DNA from: Neospora caninum Liverpool
Lineage: Eukaryota > Apicomplexa > Conoidasida > Eucoccidiorida > Sarcocystidae
Length of the DNA: 64,000 nucleotides
Assembly (NCBI RefSeq): GCF_000208865.1
Contig: NC_018392.1
Span: 2,686,793 to 2,750,792 of the forward strand
Direction of reading: 5' to 3'
Positions 60,001 through 64,000 of the stretch are shown here, in pieces (positions within the stretch are counted from its first letter, which is position 1; every line of letters begins with the position of its first letter). Under the pieces are notes generated by a model. That model searched no databases. It worked only from the letters and a program-made list of their open reading frames with translations, and was not told where the DNA came from. Made by a program: the position numbers and the translations under genes.

Positions 60001-62627
60001 GATAGGGGGCACAACACGCTTCAGCACCACACGAATGCTGACCGAACAGAGGGATTCTGAGAAAAGGCGACTGAAACACGCAGAGGAAAGGAATGTCTCG
60101 GACGCTAAATCACGTTTGCAAGCGACGCTCAAGATTGTGGCTTTGTGTCCCCTTTGCGAAACTCCCCACAACGAAGGGATCTTGGGCTTTCGTGGTTTTA
60201 TCTGTTTATTGACAGCGCGTTTTCAATTCACAGGAAAAAGCGGGAAAGTTGGGCAATGGCGGGAACCTGGAGCCGAGGCTGACGTACGGGACGAAAGGCC
60301 GAACATCAAAGTTATGCGTCTCTCGAGCCGACAGCGACGACCGTTCGGCCGCGAGAGACCCGTCTTGACCCCGGCAACCCCTTCAAAAGTTGACGGGCTG
60401 CCGGCGGTGCTCGCTTTCGAGTAAGCACGCACGCATCAACAGGCAGCGTCTCTTGAGGAATCTGGATGTGACGGAGGTTTCTGGTGTTTACTTTGCTCGT
60501 TCGACTTCCACATGGCACTTTTCGAACCAAGTTTGCAAAAGGAGCCGAGGGGACAGCCCACGAGCGCCAGGAGCGCAGCTGCCCACCGACGTACAGTCAC
60601 TTCCAGCGATGTATCTCAGGCAGAGAGTCCATCTCTCCTACCCATGCGGATATCAGCATTCATTCCTCGTCCACAGAACGGAGAGGTTCAAGTGGCTCAG
60701 CGACACCTTCTAGGGGCGCTGTCCATGTGAGGCGAGACCGTAAGGAGACATATGCGCATTACACACCAGGCTCGTTTCCCGTTTGAACAGCTGGGTTTTC
60801 TATCTTCAAAGCACACGCACACCTGTGTCGGATGCGTATATGTGGAAACGAAGCGTAGGCCGTCGTGTCAGACCTATTCGCTACGGTATCAGGAAATAAT
60901 CTCGTTCAGTGACAAACCCCCTGGCGATTAGGTTCCTAGGCCGAGGCTCTCCCGTTGGCACCTGCGTTTCCCAGACGAACAGATACCCCTCAGGAATATC
61001 GCCACTTTGAGGTCAGCACCACTCTAGCAGGTCAGAGCCACAAAAAACCAAATAGAGACTAAAAGAACTTCCACCGTCCAGAAGGAGCGACACTCGTTCC
61101 CGAACGCAAACGACCTGTAAAACCCCCTCCACTGGTCGTTCCTGCCCTTCAGGGAAGTCGGAGAGAAACAAATGTGAATGCGAGTTTTATGCGGAAGGAG
61201 CAGTTGTCTCGGTTGCACGGAAGACGAGCCGGTTCTACATTCTTCCACCAGCTTGCTCGCCTGACTTTCGTGTCCTGTTGCTTGTGGCTGTGTGCCTGCG
61301 CCTTTGGGTTCTTCTCAGCTACACTGTGTACGCAACGGAATTTGTCATGGAAAATCACCCACGTGTGGTCCAAAGAAAGGTCCACACAGGACATCGCGTA
61401 CGCTGTTGCCAAGACAGCCGTGAATCGGTGACTGTCTGTTGCCGTAAATGCATCGAATCAGTGCCCAGCGCTCACCCCGAGAGTCATGGTTTCTACCTCT
61501 ACGTGAGAGAGCGAATAGGAACGAAAAGAACATGCTAGCGGCCGATGAGAGCTCCGAGATAGAGAGGAGCGAAGAAAAGGACGAGACCCGAAGACAAGCG
61601 ATGGCACGCCAGAGACGGCGTTTCGTCCCGCGAGTATTCTTGCGACTTGTGTTTCGCATCCGGAAAATCAGGAGGTTGGGGAAATAAGGCTGCCTTCCAT
61701 GACGCAAGAGAAACCCGACGAGAAAAAGACAGAGTGCCCTTCGTTTTCGCAAGAACAGTGACAAATTCGTTTCGTTTCCCTTTTTCGTGCCGGCTGGGCC
61801 ACATTCGTGTCAGACATATGTATCAGGTCCAAGAACGAGAGGGTGCACGACGGAGCAAGAGAAAAGCGTCAGAAGACCAGAGCCGGCCGAGTAAAAGCGG
61901 AGAGAGAGGAACCAGGGAAGCGACACAGAGACACAGAGTGAGAAAAAGACGAAATGCGAACGAGAAGATCAATGCAGACGGATCACACCGCCTTGGGAAC
62001 CATGGAAGCGAGATCTTTCTCGACCTACGAAGGCAAAAAGAGGAAAAGCATTCACACACCAAAGGCCATTTGTTTTCGAAAGTTTCGGCGTCTCCCCTTG
62101 GACCACGTGCTCAAGCAGAATGTGGCTACGGCCTCAGGTGTTCGCGGCCTCTACCATCGGATGCTTGCCTTCTCCGCTTCCCGCGCTGCCAGAGTCTCGT
62201 CCTTTGTTTCCGCGGTCACCTCACCTTTGTGAACTTTCCAGTAGACGAAAAATAGTTGACCTTCGCAGTACTCTCTTGCTTCTTGCCAGCACCACCTGAC
62301 GGGTTTGCAGCACCTGCGGCGCCGGGGTTACATAACTCGATCCCCTGAATCGGCGTGAAGGTGAGCGAAGAGGAGAATCCGCATCCCGCGGTTTCATTGC
62401 CTGCTCTGGCACCTGCGCCGCGATTCATCTGCTGCTGGCGTTTACGGCCTGAAAACCGCGACCAGACGGAAAAAGCTGCATGCACCACCGAAGACGTCCA
62501 CGTCACGAAACATACACAGCGTACAAAGACATTGTCAGAGACATGCACGCATGCGCTTCTACACATCTGCATGCTTGTACATAGATGCGAAAAACCATCT
62601 GGAGGTAATTTGACGAGGAGCAGCACG
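57072..62627. repeat. Tandem repeat copy 5, truncated (about 5556 bp)
   Basis: Has the version-2 transmembrane exon but the ordinary upstream sequence. Similarity to the other copies is near-perfect to about 62480, becomes visibly lower (substitutions and short gaps) to 62627, and then stops after GACGAGGAGCAGCACG. The missing part is the last 305 bp or so, including the Nop-domain fragment of PRP31. Its PRP31 last exon belongs to the functional gene. Confidence 0.95.
58343..59938 (-). CDS. Array secreted membrane protein, copy 5 (version-2 TM)
   Basis: Exons 59412-59938, 59049-59146, one ending near donor 58689, and 58343-58585. Version-2 transmembrane exon as in copy 4. Ectodomain carries VVTEGESWFVAKLC where the others have VATEGESWFVEKLC. 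C-terminus has NRFLVQETLRD and SIFE. Upstream sequence is the common type. This is the copy closest to functional PRP31. Confidence 0.63.
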
Positions 62628-63931
62628 TGAATGCATAGACGCAGAGAATATTTGCGGCACTCCTGCATGCCTGAAAAAGTGTTCTTGACGTCGGTAAGTC
62701 GCGCGTGTTGTGTAGCTACCCCCATGTTCTCAGAGAGATGCAGATTCGTTTCGGTTCAACACGGGATCCAAACAGGACAAAAAAAGAAAGAGCGACAGGA
62801 GAAAGGGAGACTCAAGGCACCATTACATGACACAGTCAACGCACAGCGTAGTGAAACGGTAGGAGGAAAAACGCGAAATGACACTGCACCGATCCCCGCG
62901 CGTAGAAGGAACGGAGATACGAGGCACGGAAGGCACAAAGGCGGACTCTTTTGATTCCCTACTCGGTTGGAGCTTCTTCTGTTGCTTTGCCTGAATCTTT
63001 AGACGGCCGCTCGCTATACTCTTCCCCAACATCCCGAGCCCCTTAGCTGCAGCACACGAAAGCCAGGGCGCCATAGGCCACACAAGACACACTTGTGAAC
63101 AGGAACGGCAGCCGTCTCTGAATCAGGTGGCGACGCCTCAAGAGGGTGTACAGAGAGAAATGGAGAAAGGTAAAAAGTGTTCGACATGCACACGCAACGG
63201 GTTACAAAGCAGCCTCAAAGCGCTCCCGCCGGAACAGACTCGCACGCTGACAAAGGAGACAAACCCGCCACCCCGTTTCGCACTGCCTCGTTCACTTGTT
63301 ATCCTTCTATGCATGTGTTTTGATAAGTAAACGGGCCCTTTCATCACAAATCCAAAAAGGAGCACTTTCCGGCCGGCGTATGTATACGCCGGGCGCTCGC
63401 CGTCTCGTCTTGCGCCTCTCTGCCACGCACCTTTTAAGCCGTTCTGGTCTTCCTCGACGCCGAACTGCATGCGGTTAAGCTGCTTGTGCACCTCCGTGAG
63501 TTCGTACTTCTCTTTCATCCGCCTGAAGAGGCAGACGGGGAAACCAGGAAAAACACATCTGTCGAGGCGGAGAAGAGAGACTAGCAAAGCACGGCTTCAC
63601 AACTCGTCCCCCTCACAATCGGCAGCGTGAGCAGCTACTGAACAGCAAACAACGCGCCTGCCTCTCGCAAATCGTCAGGGAAGGTAGGGGATTTGTACCC
63701 ATCCGTGTGCTTCCTGAAACACACTGCTTGCGACGGCAGTGCAGTGTCGGCTCGGTTGAATCCAACTCAGCTGCGGAGCCTTATTGAGTTAAGCCGAATG
63801 CGACAGGCGGCAGCAGAGTGTCTCCTCCGTCTCTCCGCTTACCGATATTTTTTCCCTCCGCGCTTCGGGCGGGCCCTCTCGTCGGGGGCCGGCAGCGCCT
63901 TCTTCTGGGGCGCCGGAGGAGGTTCTTGGAC
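62216..63931 (-). CDS. PRP31: PRP31, U4/U6-U5 tri-snRNP splicing factor (5' exons outside window)
   Basis: PRP31 bridges U4 snRNA/15.5K and the U5 snRNP during assembly of the spliceosomal tri-snRNP. Four exons join in phase (498 nt): 63843-63931 (VQEPPPAPQKKALPAP, RPKRGGKKY), 63431-63522 (RMKEKYELTEVHKQLNRMQF), 62963-63046 (KGLGMLGKSIASGRLKIQ) and 62216-62448 (FTPIQGIELCNP, NYFSSTGKFTKVR, TGA). These match the human PRPF31 order: KPLPAP, KKRGGRRYRKMKERLGLTEI, NRMSFG, LGHLGKSGSGR, AFTPLQGLEIVNP, KYFSSMAEFLKVK. The Nop domain and N-terminus must lie beyond 64000. The last exon lies inside copy 5 of the tandem array, so the last intron (62449-62962) contains the array's right edge. Confidence 0.92.
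62628..62962. other. Unique part of PRP31 last intron
   Basis: Single-copy intron sequence between the array edge and the exon at 62963-63046. No coding feature is apparent apart from frames that run into the neighbouring exon. Confidence 0.6.
63047..63430 (-). other. PRP31 intron
   Basis: Intron between the 63431-63522 and 62963-63046 exons, donor AAAAG|GTGCGT and acceptor GTGCTGCAG|CTAAG. Nothing else is recognised in it. Confidence 0.75.
63523..63842 (-). other. PRP31 intron
   Basis: Intron between the 63843-63931 and 63431-63522 exons, donor ATCG|GTAAGC and acceptor CTGCCTCTTCAG. Nothing else is recognised in it. Confidence 0.75.
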
Positions 63932-64000
63932 CTGCGACAAGAAACCGGGAAAAGAATCGAAAGCACAGAACGTGAGAGGACGTGAGCAACGAAACGTCGC

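Noticed and set aside
33631..62627. Array as a transposable element or rDNA/satellite
   Set aside because: No terminal repeats, reverse transcriptase, transposase or rRNA-like sequence seen. The unit carries intron-containing genes and a piece of the adjacent PRP31 locus, which points to segmental duplication.

Overview
This window is nuclear DNA of a tissue-cyst coccidian apicomplexan (Toxoplasma, Neospora or Hammondia type; I cannot fix the genus by eye). The reasons are many short GT-AG introns, long Ser/Arg/Glu-rich low-complexity inserts, pyrimidine tracts before acceptors, (TA)n microsatellites confined to introns and spacers, frequent TGCATGC words, and one start codon in a CACAAAATGG context typical of Toxoplasma genes. 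All exon calls were made by eye from reading frame, splice dinucleotides and phase compatibility.

Layout, left to right. 452-4401 (minus): 5' two-thirds of a VAC14 homologue (scaffold of the PIKfyve/Fab1 lipid kinase complex); its 3' end lies outside the window. About 7985-15034 (plus): a large pentatricopeptide-repeat (PPR) protein, divergent from VAC14. 16401-21275 (minus): an eight-exon, 861-residue ankyrin-repeat protein with an N-terminal myristoylation signal and an EF-hand-like loop. 25229-27195 (plus): a putative secreted protein with a Ser/Pro/His repeat. 28774-32841 (minus): an unrecognised protein with an F-box-like helix and paired CxxC motifs. 62216-63931 (minus): the 3' half of the splicing factor gene PRP31; its 5' exons lie beyond the right edge.

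The dominant feature is a head-to-tail array at 33631-62627: four complete copies of a 5.86-kb unit plus a fifth copy lacking about 305 bp. Each unit carries, on the minus strand, (i) a gene for a small secreted membrane protein (signal peptide, arginine-rich stretch, one transmembrane segment, unrecognised C-terminal domain) and (ii) a piece of PRP31: its true last exon joined to a fragment of an upstream Nop-domain exon, with the exons between them missing. The right end of the array lies inside the last intron of functional PRP31, so PRP31 takes its final exon from copy 5 while copies 1-4 carry four spare copies of that exon.

The copies are nearly identical except for patches. The transmembrane exon exists in two versions (copies 1-3 and 4-5), and copy 4 has a strongly divergent stretch immediately upstream of its start codon. 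This fits expansion by unequal crossing-over with patchy gene conversion. The array is the most likely place in this window for undescribed biology.
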